Assembly: GCF_001428075.1 (NCBI RefSeq)
Contig: NZ_LMSI01000006.1
Span: forward strand, 112,436 to 155,877
Origin: Arthrobacter sp. Soil764
GTDB lineage: Bacteria; Actinomycetota; Actinomycetes; Actinomycetales; Micrococcaceae
Length of the DNA: 43,442 nt
Reading direction: 5' to 3'
The notes under the pieces are model-generated. The model was given only the letters and a program-made list of their open reading frames with translations, had not been told where the DNA came from and searched no databases. Position 1 is the first letter of the stretch. Every line of letters starts with the position of its first letter. Below are positions 34,653 through 42,424 of this stretch, one piece after another. The position numbers and the translations under genes are program-made.

Positions 34653-35422
34653 GTGACGCTCCCCAGGGGTCCGTAGTCTGCGTGGACAGTATCGCCTTTG
34701 TAGACCCACATGGGACGGGTGAAGGACCCGGCCAGGATGATGTCGCCGGCCTTTAGCGCGTCGCCGTGGGCGGCGATCTTGTTGGCCAGCCAGTGCACCC
34801 CGTTGGCGGGATGGTCCAGGACGCCCGCGGCCACTCCGGTTTCCTCCACGGTCTGGTTTTTGTACAGGATGGCGGAGACCCAGCGGAGGTCCACGGCATG
34901 GGGCTTGACCGGGTTGCCGCCGATCACCATGGCGCCCATGGCCGCGTTGTCCGAGATGGTGTCCACGATGGTCCGGCCCTCCATCTCGATCCTGGAATCC
35001 AGGATTTCCAGGGCCGGAACCACGTAATCGGTGGCCTTCAGGACGTCGAAGATGGTCACGCCCGGGCCTTTGAGCCCGTCCTTCAGGACGAACGCCAGCT
35101 CCACCTCCACCCGCGGATGCGTGTACCGGTCCCACTCCACTGAGCAGCCGGTCTCCAGCACCATGTCATCGAAAATGGCCCCGTAATCAGGCTCAGTGAT
35201 TCCCGTGGCGGCCTGCATTGCCTTGGACGTGAGGCCGATCTTGCGCCCCACCAGGGTCCGGCCGGCGTCCTCGTTCCGGCGCCGCCACAGCTGCTGCACC
35301 GCATAGGAGTCCTCCACCGTCATCTCCGGGTAGCGGGCGGTCAGGCGGGGGACAGGGGTGCGGGTCCGGCCGGCTTCCACCAGCTCGTCCGCGATGGCCT
35401 CAATCGTCTTCGGCTCCAGCAT
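34637..35422 (-). CDS. hpaH: 2-oxo-hept-4-ene-1,7-dioate hydratase
   Basis: A 261-residue member of the hydratase/FAH-like family. Its N-terminus (IEAIADELVEAGRTRTPVPRLTARYPEMTVEDSYAVQQLW in order), GRKIGLTSKAMQAATGITEPDYG, PRVEVELAFVL (metal Glu pair) and AGSFTRPMWVYKGDTVHADYGPLGSV are the HpaH/MhpD pattern. It adds water to the oxo-heptenedioate to give the substrate of HpaI. It starts three bases after the hpaD stop and overlaps the hpaI start, so it is firmly inside the operon. The alternative, MhpD-type 2-oxopentenoate hydratase, is less likely given the hpaD/hpaI neighbours. Confidence 0.92.
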   Translation of the reverse strand: MLEPKTIEAIADELVEAGRTRTPVPRLTARYPEMTVEDSYAVQQLWRRRNEDAGRTLVGRKIGLTSKAMQAATGITEPDYGAIFDDMVLETGCSVEWDRYTHPRVEVELAFVLKDGLKGPGVTIFDVLKATDYVVPALEILDSRIEMEGRTIVDTISDNAAMGAMVIGGNPVKPHAVDLRWVSAILYKNQTVEETGVAAGVLDHPANGVHWLANKIAAHGDALKAGDIILAGSFTRPMWVYKGDTVHADYGPLGSVTCRFE

Positions 35423-35425
35423 CTC

Positions 35426-36511
35426 CTAGACCTGCACTCCCAGTTTGAAGCCGGTCCGGTCGCCTTCGGGGGAGCCTTCCTTGCGGGTGTAGGAGAAGCC
35501 GTCGGCACCAACCGTCACCGCCATCTCCGACTTTTCCTCGCGCTCGATGACGGGCTGGGGGTTGCCGTCCAGGTCCAGGACCAGGGAGGCCTCCGTGTAC
35601 CAGGAGGGGACCACGGGATTGCCCCACCAGTCGCGGCGCTGGTTGTCGTGGACGTCCCAGGTGATGGTGGGGTTGTCCGGGTCGCCGGTGTAGTAGTCCT
35701 GGGTGTAGATCTCGATGCGGTGGCCGTCCGGGTCCAGGATGTAGAGGTAGAAGGCGTTGGACACGCCGTGCCGGCCGGGGCCGCGTTCGATCCGGTCGCT
35801 GATGCGCAGGGCGCCCATCTTGTCGCAGATCTGGATGATGTTGTGCTTCTCGTGCGTGGCGAACGCGACGTGGTGCATCCGGGGTCCGTTGCCGCCGGTC
35901 AGCGCGGTGTCGTGCACGGTCTGCTTGCGGTGCATCCACGCGGCGTAGGTGACGCCGTCGGCGTCCTTGATGTCCTCGGAGACGCGGAAGCCCAGGTCTT
36001 CGAGGTAGGCGCGGCCGCGGGGGACGTCGGGGGTGACCTGGTTGAAGTGGTCCAGGCGGACCAGTTCGCCGGCGGAGTAGAGGTCGTAGCGCTGGGTGAG
36101 TCGCTCCACGTGCTCCACGTCGTAGAAGAACTCGTAGGGGAAGCCCAGCGGGTCCTCGACGCGGACGGAGTCGCCAATGCCCTTGGTGAAGCCTTCCTTG
36201 CGGCGTTCCACCCGGCAGCCCAGTTCCTTGTAGTAGGCCTCGGCGGCGTCCACTTCGGCGGGGGACTTCACGCGGTAAGCGAAGGCGGCGACGGCGGCGA
36301 CCGGGCCTTTGCGGAGCACCAGGTTGTGGTGGATGAACTCCTCAAGGGAGCGCAGGTAGATGGCGTTCTCGTCTTCCTCGGTGACGTGCAGGCCCAGGAC
36401 GTCCACGTAGAACTCGCGGGACCTGGCGAGGTCGGTGACCACGATTTCCATGTAGGCGCAGCGGACAATGTCCGGTGCCGGGACGGTGGGGGTGGGAACG
36501 AAGTTGGTCAT
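35426..36511 (-). CDS. hpaD: 3,4-dihydroxyphenylacetate (homoprotocatechuate) 2,3-dioxygenase
   Basis: A 361-residue extradiol dioxygenase of the vicinal-oxygen-chelate fold. All metal and active-site residues fall at the same numbers as in the Brevibacterium fuscum enzyme: metal ligands H155, H214 and E267, plus N157, H200 and Y257. It opens the aromatic ring next to the hydroxyls, giving 5-carboxymethyl-2-hydroxymuconate semialdehyde, the substrate of the neighbouring hpaE product. The B. fuscum enzyme uses Fe(II), whereas the Arthrobacter globiformis homologue (MndD) uses Mn(II); the sequence does not decide which applies here. The length is normal. The ATG at 36511 has GAGAG ahead. Confidence 0.96.
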   Translation of the reverse strand: MTNFVPTPTVPAPDIVRCAYMEIVVTDLARSREFYVDVLGLHVTEEDENAIYLRSLEEFIHHNLVLRKGPVAAVAAFAYRVKSPAEVDAAEAYYKELGCRVERRKEGFTKGIGDSVRVEDPLGFPYEFFYDVEHVERLTQRYDLYSAGELVRLDHFNQVTPDVPRGRAYLEDLGFRVSEDIKDADGVTYAAWMHRKQTVHDTALTGGNGPRMHHVAFATHEKHNIIQICDKMGALRISDRIERGPGRHGVSNAFYLYILDPDGHRIEIYTQDYYTGDPDNPTITWDVHDNQRRDWWGNPVVPSWYTEASLVLDLDGNPQPVIEREEKSEMAVTVGADGFSYTRKEGSPEGDRTGFKLGVQV

Positions 36512-36554
36512 GATGGTCTCTCTTCTTTGAGCAGGTTAATCAGGAAGTAAGGGG

Positions 36555-38093
36555 TCAGCCCTCGTTGGCGGCCGAGTCTTCGATGCTGCCGAACTTGGGG
36601 GTGTGAACGCTGCCGAGCGTGATGTGCACGGCCTGCTGGTCGGTGTAGAAGTCGATGGAGCGGTAACCGCCCTCGTGGCCCAGGCCCGAGGCTTTCACGC
36701 CGCCGAACGGGGTGCGCAGGTCGCGGACGTTGTGGCTGTTCAGCCACACCATCCCGGCCTCCACGTTCTGGGAGAAGTTGTGCGCGCGGGTCAGGTTCTG
36801 GGTCCAGATGTAGGCGGCAAGGCCGTACTTGGTGTTGTTGGCCAGGGCGAGGGCTTCGTCGTCGTTCTCAAACGGGGTGATGGCGACGACGGGTCCGAAG
36901 ATCTCCTCCTGGAAGATCCGCGCATCGGGGGCGACGTCGGCGAACACCGTGGGTGCGATGTAGTTGCCTTCGGGCAGGTGGCCGGGGCGGCCGCCGCCGG
37001 CCAGGAGCCGGCCTTCGGACTTGCCGATCTCCACGTAGGAGGCCACCTTTTCGTAGTGCTCCGGGTGCACCAGGGCGCCTACCTCGGTCTTGGGATCATG
37101 CGGGTCACCCACCACGATGTTCTTCGCACGGGCGGCATACTTTTCGCAGAACTCGTCGTAGACGGCGCGTTCCACCAGGATGCGGGAGCCGGCGGTGCAG
37201 CGCTCGCCGTTCAGGGAGAACACGCCGAACAGTGCCGAGTCGATCGCGGCGTCAACGTCGGCGTCGGCAAACACCACGCAGGGGGACTTGCCGCCGAGCT
37301 CCATGGACAGGCCCTTGAGGTTGGCAGCCGCATTTCGGAAGATCGTCTGGCCCGTTGTGGTCTCGCCCGTGAAGGAAATCAGCGGCACATCCGGGTGCTT
37401 GACCAGCGCGTCGCCGGCTTCCTCGCCCAGGCCGTTGACCAGGTTGAAGACCCCGTCCGGCAGGCCCGCGTCCTTGAAGATGGTGGCCCAGAGGGAGGCC
37501 GAGAGCGGGGTGAACTCGGCGGGCTTGAGGACCACGGTGTTGCCGGTGGCCAGGGCCGGGGCGAGCTTCCAGGACTCGAGCATGAACGGGGTGTTCCACG
37601 GGGTGATCAGGCCGGCGACGCCGATGGGCTTGCGGTTCACGTAGTTGATCTGCGAACCGGGAACCTTCATGGCGTCATCGAACTGGGCAACGATCAGGTC
37701 CGCGAAGAACCGGAAGTTCTCGGCGGCGCGGAGGGCCTGGCCCTTGGCCTGGGTGATGGGCAGGCCGGTATCGAAGGTTTCCAGTTCGGCGAGCCTGGCT
37801 TCCTGGGCCTCGACGGCGTCGGCGATTTTGTTCAGGACCCGGGCGCGTTCGCGGGGTTTCATCCTGGGCCAGGGGCCGCTCACGAACGCTTCGCGCGCGG
37901 CGGCGACGGCGAGGTCGATGTCCTCTTTCTGGCCGGCAGCGGCGGTGGCGTAGTTCCGGTTGGAGACCGGGTCCAGGACATCGAAGGTCCTGCCGGAGAC
38001 GGAGTCCACAAAGTGGCCGTTGATGTAGTGCTGGATGTGGGTGGGCAGGTCATCCGGAACGTAGTGCTTTGTGGTTTCTACCGAGGTCGTCAT
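36555..38093 (-). CDS. hpaE: 5-carboxymethyl-2-hydroxymuconate semialdehyde dehydrogenase
   Basis: A 512-residue ALDH with general base E265 (SMELGGKSP) and catalytic C299 (NGERCTAGSR). The GLITPWNTPFMLESWKLAPALATGN region and the C-terminal HNVRDLRTPFGGVKASGLGHEGGYRSIDFYTDQQ are characteristic of HpaE/HpcC. It oxidises the ring-cleavage semialdehyde to the trioic acid with NAD. It lies 47 bases after the GntR gene and 43 bases before hpaD, so the operon continues without a terminator. The product is what the FAH-RraA fusion would act on. Confidence 0.94.
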   Translation of the reverse strand: MTTSVETTKHYVPDDLPTHIQHYINGHFVDSVSGRTFDVLDPVSNRNYATAAAGQKEDIDLAVAAAREAFVSGPWPRMKPRERARVLNKIADAVEAQEARLAELETFDTGLPITQAKGQALRAAENFRFFADLIVAQFDDAMKVPGSQINYVNRKPIGVAGLITPWNTPFMLESWKLAPALATGNTVVLKPAEFTPLSASLWATIFKDAGLPDGVFNLVNGLGEEAGDALVKHPDVPLISFTGETTTGQTIFRNAAANLKGLSMELGGKSPCVVFADADVDAAIDSALFGVFSLNGERCTAGSRILVERAVYDEFCEKYAARAKNIVVGDPHDPKTEVGALVHPEHYEKVASYVEIGKSEGRLLAGGGRPGHLPEGNYIAPTVFADVAPDARIFQEEIFGPVVAITPFENDDEALALANNTKYGLAAYIWTQNLTRAHNFSQNVEAGMVWLNSHNVRDLRTPFGGVKASGLGHEGGYRSIDFYTDQQAVHITLGSVHTPKFGSIEDSAANEG

Positions 38094-38140
38094 CGTTGAA
38101 GTCCTAACTGGGTTCTATCCGTACAAGTGGTCTTTGCGTA

Positions 38141-38815
38141 CTAGGTGGTTTGGGCGAGGTAAGCGTCCAGGGTTGCGGTGCGGTGCCGGCGGGCCGCTTT
38201 CTCGATGTCGTCTGCATCCGCCCCGGTCTCGATGAGGTGCAGCAGGTTTTCGTGTTCCTCCACGGAGTCGCGGGCCCTGCCGGGGACGAAGCGGAAGGTG
38301 GAAGAGCGGAGCGCGGCCAGCCGGTTCCAGCCGCGGTGGACAAGGTCCAGGATGTGCGGGTTGGGGCAGTGCTCGAACAGGACGTTGTGGAAGTCCTGGT
38401 TGAGCTGGGTGAAGCGCACCGGGTCGAAGTGCTCCAGGCACTCGCGCATCTCCTGGTTCACGGCACGGGCCCGGGCGATGGACTGGCTGTCGATCAGCGG
38501 TGCGGAGAGCGCTGTAGCGGCACCCTCCACGATGCTGAGAGTCTGCATGGTGTAGAGGTATTCGGTGGGGTCGATGCCCGCCACGGTGGCGCCGACGTTG
38601 CGCTCGAACGTCACCAGGCCTTCGGCTTCCAGCCTGCGGATCGCTTCCCGTACCGGAACCACGCTGAAGCCGAGGTCCTTGGCGATGGTGCCCAGGACCA
38701 GGCGGTAACCGGGAGTGTAGGTGCCCTCCACGATGCGCGCCTTGACGGCCTGGTAGGCCTGTTCGGATTTGCTGCCGGGAGTGGCCTCAGAGAGCTCGGC
38801 CATGGTTTCAGTCAT
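38141..38815 (-). CDS. GntR-family regulator, FadR/FCD subfamily
   Basis: A 224-residue regulator. The winged helix covers about 17-80 (SEQAYQAVKARIVEGTYTPGYRL, then SVVPVREAIRRLEAEGLVTFERNVGATV). An FCD ligand-binding domain follows (about 85-215) with ARAVNQEMRECLEHFD, FTQLNQDFHNVLFEHCPNPHI and EEHENLLHLIETGDA-like segments, which include the Asp/His metal-site residues. FCD regulators of catabolic operons bind carboxylic acids. It is inside the operon, overlapping the FAH-RraA gene by eight bases, so it probably autoregulates the whole cluster. The ATCGTATACGAT palindrome upstream is a typical site for this subfamily. Confidence 0.9.
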   Translation of the reverse strand: MTETMAELSEATPGSKSEQAYQAVKARIVEGTYTPGYRLVLGTIAKDLGFSVVPVREAIRRLEAEGLVTFERNVGATVAGIDPTEYLYTMQTLSIVEGAATALSAPLIDSQSIARARAVNQEMRECLEHFDPVRFTQLNQDFHNVLFEHCPNPHILDLVHRGWNRLAALRSSTFRFVPGRARDSVEEHENLLHLIETGADADDIEKAARRHRTATLDAYLAQTT

Positions 38816-40262
38816 TACTGCCAGCCCATTCCTTATATTTCGCCTGCCAATCGGCGTTCATGGGGTAGAGGCCGTCCACGCTGTTGCCCTGCTTGACCAT
38901 CTCGAAGATGAAGGCTTCTTCCTTTTCCTGCTGGATGCAGTCCTCAACAAGTTCTTCGGCGATAGCCGGCGGGATCACCAGGATGCCATCAGAGTCGGCC
39001 ACGATGATGTCGCCGGGCTGAACTGTGGCACCGCCGCAGGCGATGGTGATGTCCGTGTCCCAGGGAATGTGGCGGCGGCCCAGCACGGCGGGGTGCGGGT
39101 TGGCGAAGTGGGTGGGCATCTCCAGCCCGGCCACCGCGGTGTAGTCGCGGACACCGCCGTCGGTGATAATGGCTGCGGCGCCGCGGACCTGGGCGCGGAG
39201 GGCCAGGATGTCGCCCACAGTTCCGGTTCCTTTTTCGCCGCGGGCTTCCATGACCAGGATTTCGCCCTCGTTGACGGAATCGATGGCACGCTTCTGGGCG
39301 TTGAATCCGCCGCCGTGGGTCTTGAAGAGGTCCTCGCGGTTGGGCACGTAGCGAAGCGTCCGGGCCAGTCCCACCACGCGGCGGTCCGGCCGGGTGGCCT
39401 GCAGCCCGTCGATGCTGACGTTGTTAAGGCCGCGCTTGCGCATCTGGGAGGACAGGGTGGCCGTGGCGACCGACTCGAGCTTGGCCTTCAACTCGGCGGA
39501 GAGGGCGGGCTGGGGTGCGGGGAGCCCTGCGGCTTCGCGGGACCCGTAGGCCTCCTCCCGCTGCAGGTCATCCACCTTGGGCTGGGCACCAAACTCAGCG
39601 AACGCCGTCGTGCCTTGCTCAACCGTGGTGACCAGGTGCCCCGTGGTGAGGTCACCCGCGGAGACTTCCACCTCTAGGACGTCGCCGGGCTTGGCCACGG
39701 AGGCGCCGGCCGGGGTGCCGGTGAGGATGATGTCCCCCTCCTCCAGGGTGAGCAGCTGGGAAAGGTCCGCCACCAGCCGGGCGAACGGGAAGAGGAGGTC
39801 TTCCGTGGTGTCGTCCTGGACCAGCTCACCGTTGTGCCAGGTGCGGATGCGGAGTTTGGAAGGGTCGACGGCGTCTGCCGGAATCAGTGCCGGGCCCACG
39901 GGGGTGAAGCCGTCGCCGCCCTTGGACCGGAGGTTGGAGCCCTTGTCCGCCCAGCGCAGGTCGTACACGCCGAGGTCGTTGCTGGCGGTCACGGCGGCAA
40001 CGTGGCTCCACGCGTCTTCCATGGAAACGCGGCGCGTGGCCTTGCCGATGATGAGCGCGATTTCGCCTTCGTAGCCGAGCAGTTCGCAGCCTGCCGGGCG
40101 CTCGACGGGGCTTCCGCTGGTTGCCAGCGAGCTGGAAGGCTTGAGGAAGTAGGACGGCTGGGCCGGGGTGCGGCCGCGCTGGGCAGCCCGGCTGGGGTAG
40201 TTGATGTGCACCGCGATCACCTTGCGTGCTGCTGCCAGGGTGTCGCCGTTGACCTGCTCCAA
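38808..40262 (-). CDS. HpaG-type FAH domain fused to an RraA-like (aldolase/decarboxylase fold) domain
   Basis: A 484-residue fusion. Residues 10-225 are a fumarylacetoacetate-hydrolase fold with metal ligands E65 and E67 (YEGEIALIIG) and the ND motif D96 (ASNDLGVYDLRW), ending ILTGTPAGAS. After a linker (about 230-255), residues 255-460 match the RraA/HMG-CHA aldolase family: GTVGDILALRAQVRGAAAIITDGGVRD carries R372 and D373, and GDIIVADSDGILVIP follows. In E. coli HpaG, two FAH halves decarboxylate and isomerise the C8 oxo-triacid; here one half is an RraA-like domain. It would act after HpaE. It is the first gene of the operon, at 40262, divergent from the monooxygenase. Which half does which step is unknown. 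Confidence 0.88.
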   Translation of the reverse strand: MEQVNGDTLAAARKVIAVHINYPSRAAQRGRTPAQPSYFLKPSSSLATSGSPVERPAGCELLGYEGEIALIIGKATRRVSMEDAWSHVAAVTASNDLGVYDLRWADKGSNLRSKGGDGFTPVGPALIPADAVDPSKLRIRTWHNGELVQDDTTEDLLFPFARLVADLSQLLTLEEGDIILTGTPAGASVAKPGDVLEVEVSAGDLTTGHLVTTVEQGTTAFAEFGAQPKVDDLQREEAYGSREAAGLPAPQPALSAELKAKLESVATATLSSQMRKRGLNNVSIDGLQATRPDRRVVGLARTLRYVPNREDLFKTHGGGFNAQKRAIDSVNEGEILVMEARGEKGTGTVGDILALRAQVRGAAAIITDGGVRDYTAVAGLEMPTHFANPHPAVLGRRHIPWDTDITIACGGATVQPGDIIVADSDGILVIPPAIAEELVEDCIQQEKEEAFIFEMVKQGNSVDGLYPMNADWQAKYKEWAGSND

Positions 40263-40285
40263 AGCATCTCCTCATCAGGTACGAA

Positions 40286-40297
40286 ATCGTATACGAT
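40286..40297. promoter_or_regulatory. Candidate GntR (FCD) operator
   Basis: ATCGTATACGAT is a perfect 12-base palindrome centred on GTATAC, the core seen in many FadR/VanR-type sites. It is 24 bases from the first codon of the operon, in the leader or promoter, and is well placed for repression. Binding is inferred. Confidence 0.7.
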
Positions 40298-40417
40298 CAC
40301 TATCCATCGATTTCCAGCTTCCGTCAACCCCCGGATTTCCGGCGTTTTTATGACGTTTTCGGAGCTACTTGTCGTCCCCGTCACATCCGGCGTACAGTGG
40401 AAATCAAGTTTATTGTT

Positions 40418-40451
40418 TTCGATTATCGAATCACTTGTTCTGATATAGAAC
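40418..40451. promoter_or_regulatory. Palindromes in the monooxygenase promoter region
   Basis: TTCGATTATCGAA (40418-40430) is a perfect palindrome about a central T, and GTTCT-N5-AGAAC (40437-40451) is a second inverted repeat. The first resembles the GntR site (ATCG halves). They lie 40-75 bases before the monooxygenase start in an AT-rich stretch that contains a possible -10 (TATAGA). Confidence 0.5.
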
Positions 40452-40492
40452 ACATTCAGCGAGAGTCATCCACAAAGAAGTGAGGAAAGCCC

Positions 40493-42424
40493 GTGCAGTT
40501 CCACCACCACGGATATGTATCCGGTGACCCGCGCGTCCAGCCGGCGGCCGGCGTCGGCCTGAACCGGCCCGAGGAGCTCCCGGAGGAAGTGGACGTGCTC
40601 ATCGTCGGCACCGGCCCCGCCGGAATGCTCGCCGCCGCGCAGCTGTCCATGTTCCCCAATGTCTCCACCCGGATCATCGACCGCCGTCCCGGCCGCCTTG
40701 CCATCGGACAGGCTGACGGGATCCAGGCGCGCAGCGTCGAAACCTTCCAGGCCTTCGGATTCGCAGAGCGGATCATTGCCGAGGCCTACCGCATCACGGA
40801 GATGGCGTTCTGGAAGCCGGACCCGGCAAACCACGCGAACATCATCCGCGCCGCACGCGCCGTGGATGACGAGACGGGGATCAGTGAGTTCCCGCACCTG
40901 ATCGTCAACCAGGCGCGGGTGCTGGATTACTTTGCCGAGTTTGCCGCCAACTCGCCCACCCGCCTCAAGCCCGACTACGGCTATGACTTCCAGGGGCTTA
41001 CCGTCGGCACCGAGGGGGACTACCCGGTCACGGTGACGCTGCTCCACACCGCCGGACCCAACGAGGGCCAGGAACGGACAGTCCGCGCAAAGTACGTGGT
41101 GGGGGCCGACGGCGCCCGCAGCAAAGTGCGTACGGCCATCGGCTGCACGCTGGCGGGAGACCAGGCCAACCACGCCTGGGGCGTCATGGACGTCCTGGCC
41201 GTCACCGACTTCCCTGACATCCGCACCAAGTGCGCCATCCAGGCCGAAAAAGGCAGCATCCTGCTGATTCCGCGGGAGGGCGGCTACCTGTTCCGCATGT
41301 ACGTGGACCTGGGCGAAGTGGATCCTGCCACCCACCACGACGTCCGCAACACCAGCATCGAGCAGATCATCACCAAGGCCAACGACATCCTGCACCCGTA
41401 CACGCTGGATGTGCGGAACGTGGCGTGGCACAGCGTGTACGAGGTGGGCCACCGCCTCACGGACAGGTTCGACGACGTCCTGCCGGCGGAGCGCGGCACC
41501 CGCACCCCGCGCGTGTTCATCACCGGCGACGCCTGCCACACCCACAGCGCCAAGGCCGGGCAGGGCATGAACGTGTCCATGCAGGACGGGTTCAACATTG
41601 CCTGGAAGCTGGGGCACGTGCTGGAGGGCCGGAGCCCGGAAAGCCTGCTGGCCACCTACTCGGAGGAGCGGCAGGTGGTGGCCAAGAACCTGATCGACTT
41701 CGACAAGGAGTGGTCCACCATGATGGCCAAGAAGCCGGAGGAGTTCGAGCACCCCTCCGACCTCGAGGACTTCTATGTGCAGACCGCCGAGTTCCCGGCA
41801 GGTTTCATGACCCAGTACGCGCCGTCCCTGATTATCGGTTCGGCGGACCACCAGGGCCTTGCCACCGGCTTCCCCGTGGGCAAGCGGTTCAAGTCCGCAC
41901 CCGCCGTCCGCGTGGGTGACACCAACCCCATTCACTTGGGCCACCACGCCACGGCTGACGGCCGGTGGCGGATCTATGTCTTCGCGGACCAGGCCCTGCC
42001 CGGCACGGACTCCACCACGGACAAGCTTGCCGAGTGGTTCGTTAACTCACCCGAATCTCCGCTGGCTGCCACGCCTGCCGGCGCCGACCCGGACGCGTGG
42101 TTCGACCTGAAGGTTATTTACCAGCAGCCACACACCGCCGTCGACATCAACGCCGTGCCTGCCGTGTTCAAGCCGCAGGTGGGTCCGTTCAAGCTCACCG
42201 ACTACGAAAAGGTGTACGCAACGGATCCCACTGCGGACATCTTCGACCTGCGCGGCATCGACCGTGCCGGCGCCGTGGTGATGGTCCGCCCTGACCAGTA
42301 CGTGGCCAACGTCCTGCCCCTGACGGCAACGGCGGAGCTCGGCGCGTTCTTCGGGCCGCTGCTCAAGCCCCTCGCCAAGGCCGCACCCGCGCAGCCGCGT
42401 CAGGCGGTGGCTGCCGCCCGGTAG
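40493..42424 (+). CDS. Class A flavoprotein aromatic monooxygenase, MobA (3-hydroxybenzoate 4-hydroxylase)/phenol hydroxylase type
   Basis: A 643-residue single-component flavoprotein. The FAD loop GTGPAG is at 39-44, the DG motif VVGADGARSKVR includes D206 and G207, and the GD motif FITGDACHTHSAKAGQGMN includes G345 and D346. A C-terminal thioredoxin-like domain follows (about 430-630). Its N-terminal QFHHHGYVSGDPRVQP and IGQADGI with D75 closely resemble Comamonas MobA, which para-hydroxylates 3-hydroxybenzoate. Being divergent from the homoprotocatechuate operon, it probably supplies that diol from 3- or 4-hydroxyphenylacetate with NAD(P)H and oxygen. The GTG at 40493 has GAGGA ahead. The 3' end overlaps pheA by 25 bases. 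The substrate is inferred. Confidence 0.9.
   Translation: MQFHHHGYVSGDPRVQPAAGVGLNRPEELPEEVDVLIVGTGPAGMLAAAQLSMFPNVSTRIIDRRPGRLAIGQADGIQARSVETFQAFGFAERIIAEAYRITEMAFWKPDPANHANIIRAARAVDDETGISEFPHLIVNQARVLDYFAEFAANSPTRLKPDYGYDFQGLTVGTEGDYPVTVTLLHTAGPNEGQERTVRAKYVVGADGARSKVRTAIGCTLAGDQANHAWGVMDVLAVTDFPDIRTKCAIQAEKGSILLIPREGGYLFRMYVDLGEVDPATHHDVRNTSIEQIITKANDILHPYTLDVRNVAWHSVYEVGHRLTDRFDDVLPAERGTRTPRVFITGDACHTHSAKAGQGMNVSMQDGFNIAWKLGHVLEGRSPESLLATYSEERQVVAKNLIDFDKEWSTMMAKKPEEFEHPSDLEDFYVQTAEFPAGFMTQYAPSLIIGSADHQGLATGFPVGKRFKSAPAVRVGDTNPIHLGHHATADGRWRIYVFADQALPGTDSTTDKLAEWFVNSPESPLAATPAGADPDAWFDLKVIYQQPHTAVDINAVPAVFKPQVGPFKLTDYEKVYATDPTADIFDLRGIDRAGAVVMVRPDQYVANVLPLTATAELGAFFGPLLKPLAKAAPAQPRQAVAAAR

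Noticed and set aside
36603..38099. A 498-codon plus-strand open frame opposite hpaE
   Set aside because: Shadow of hpaE, which has complete ALDH catalytic residues.
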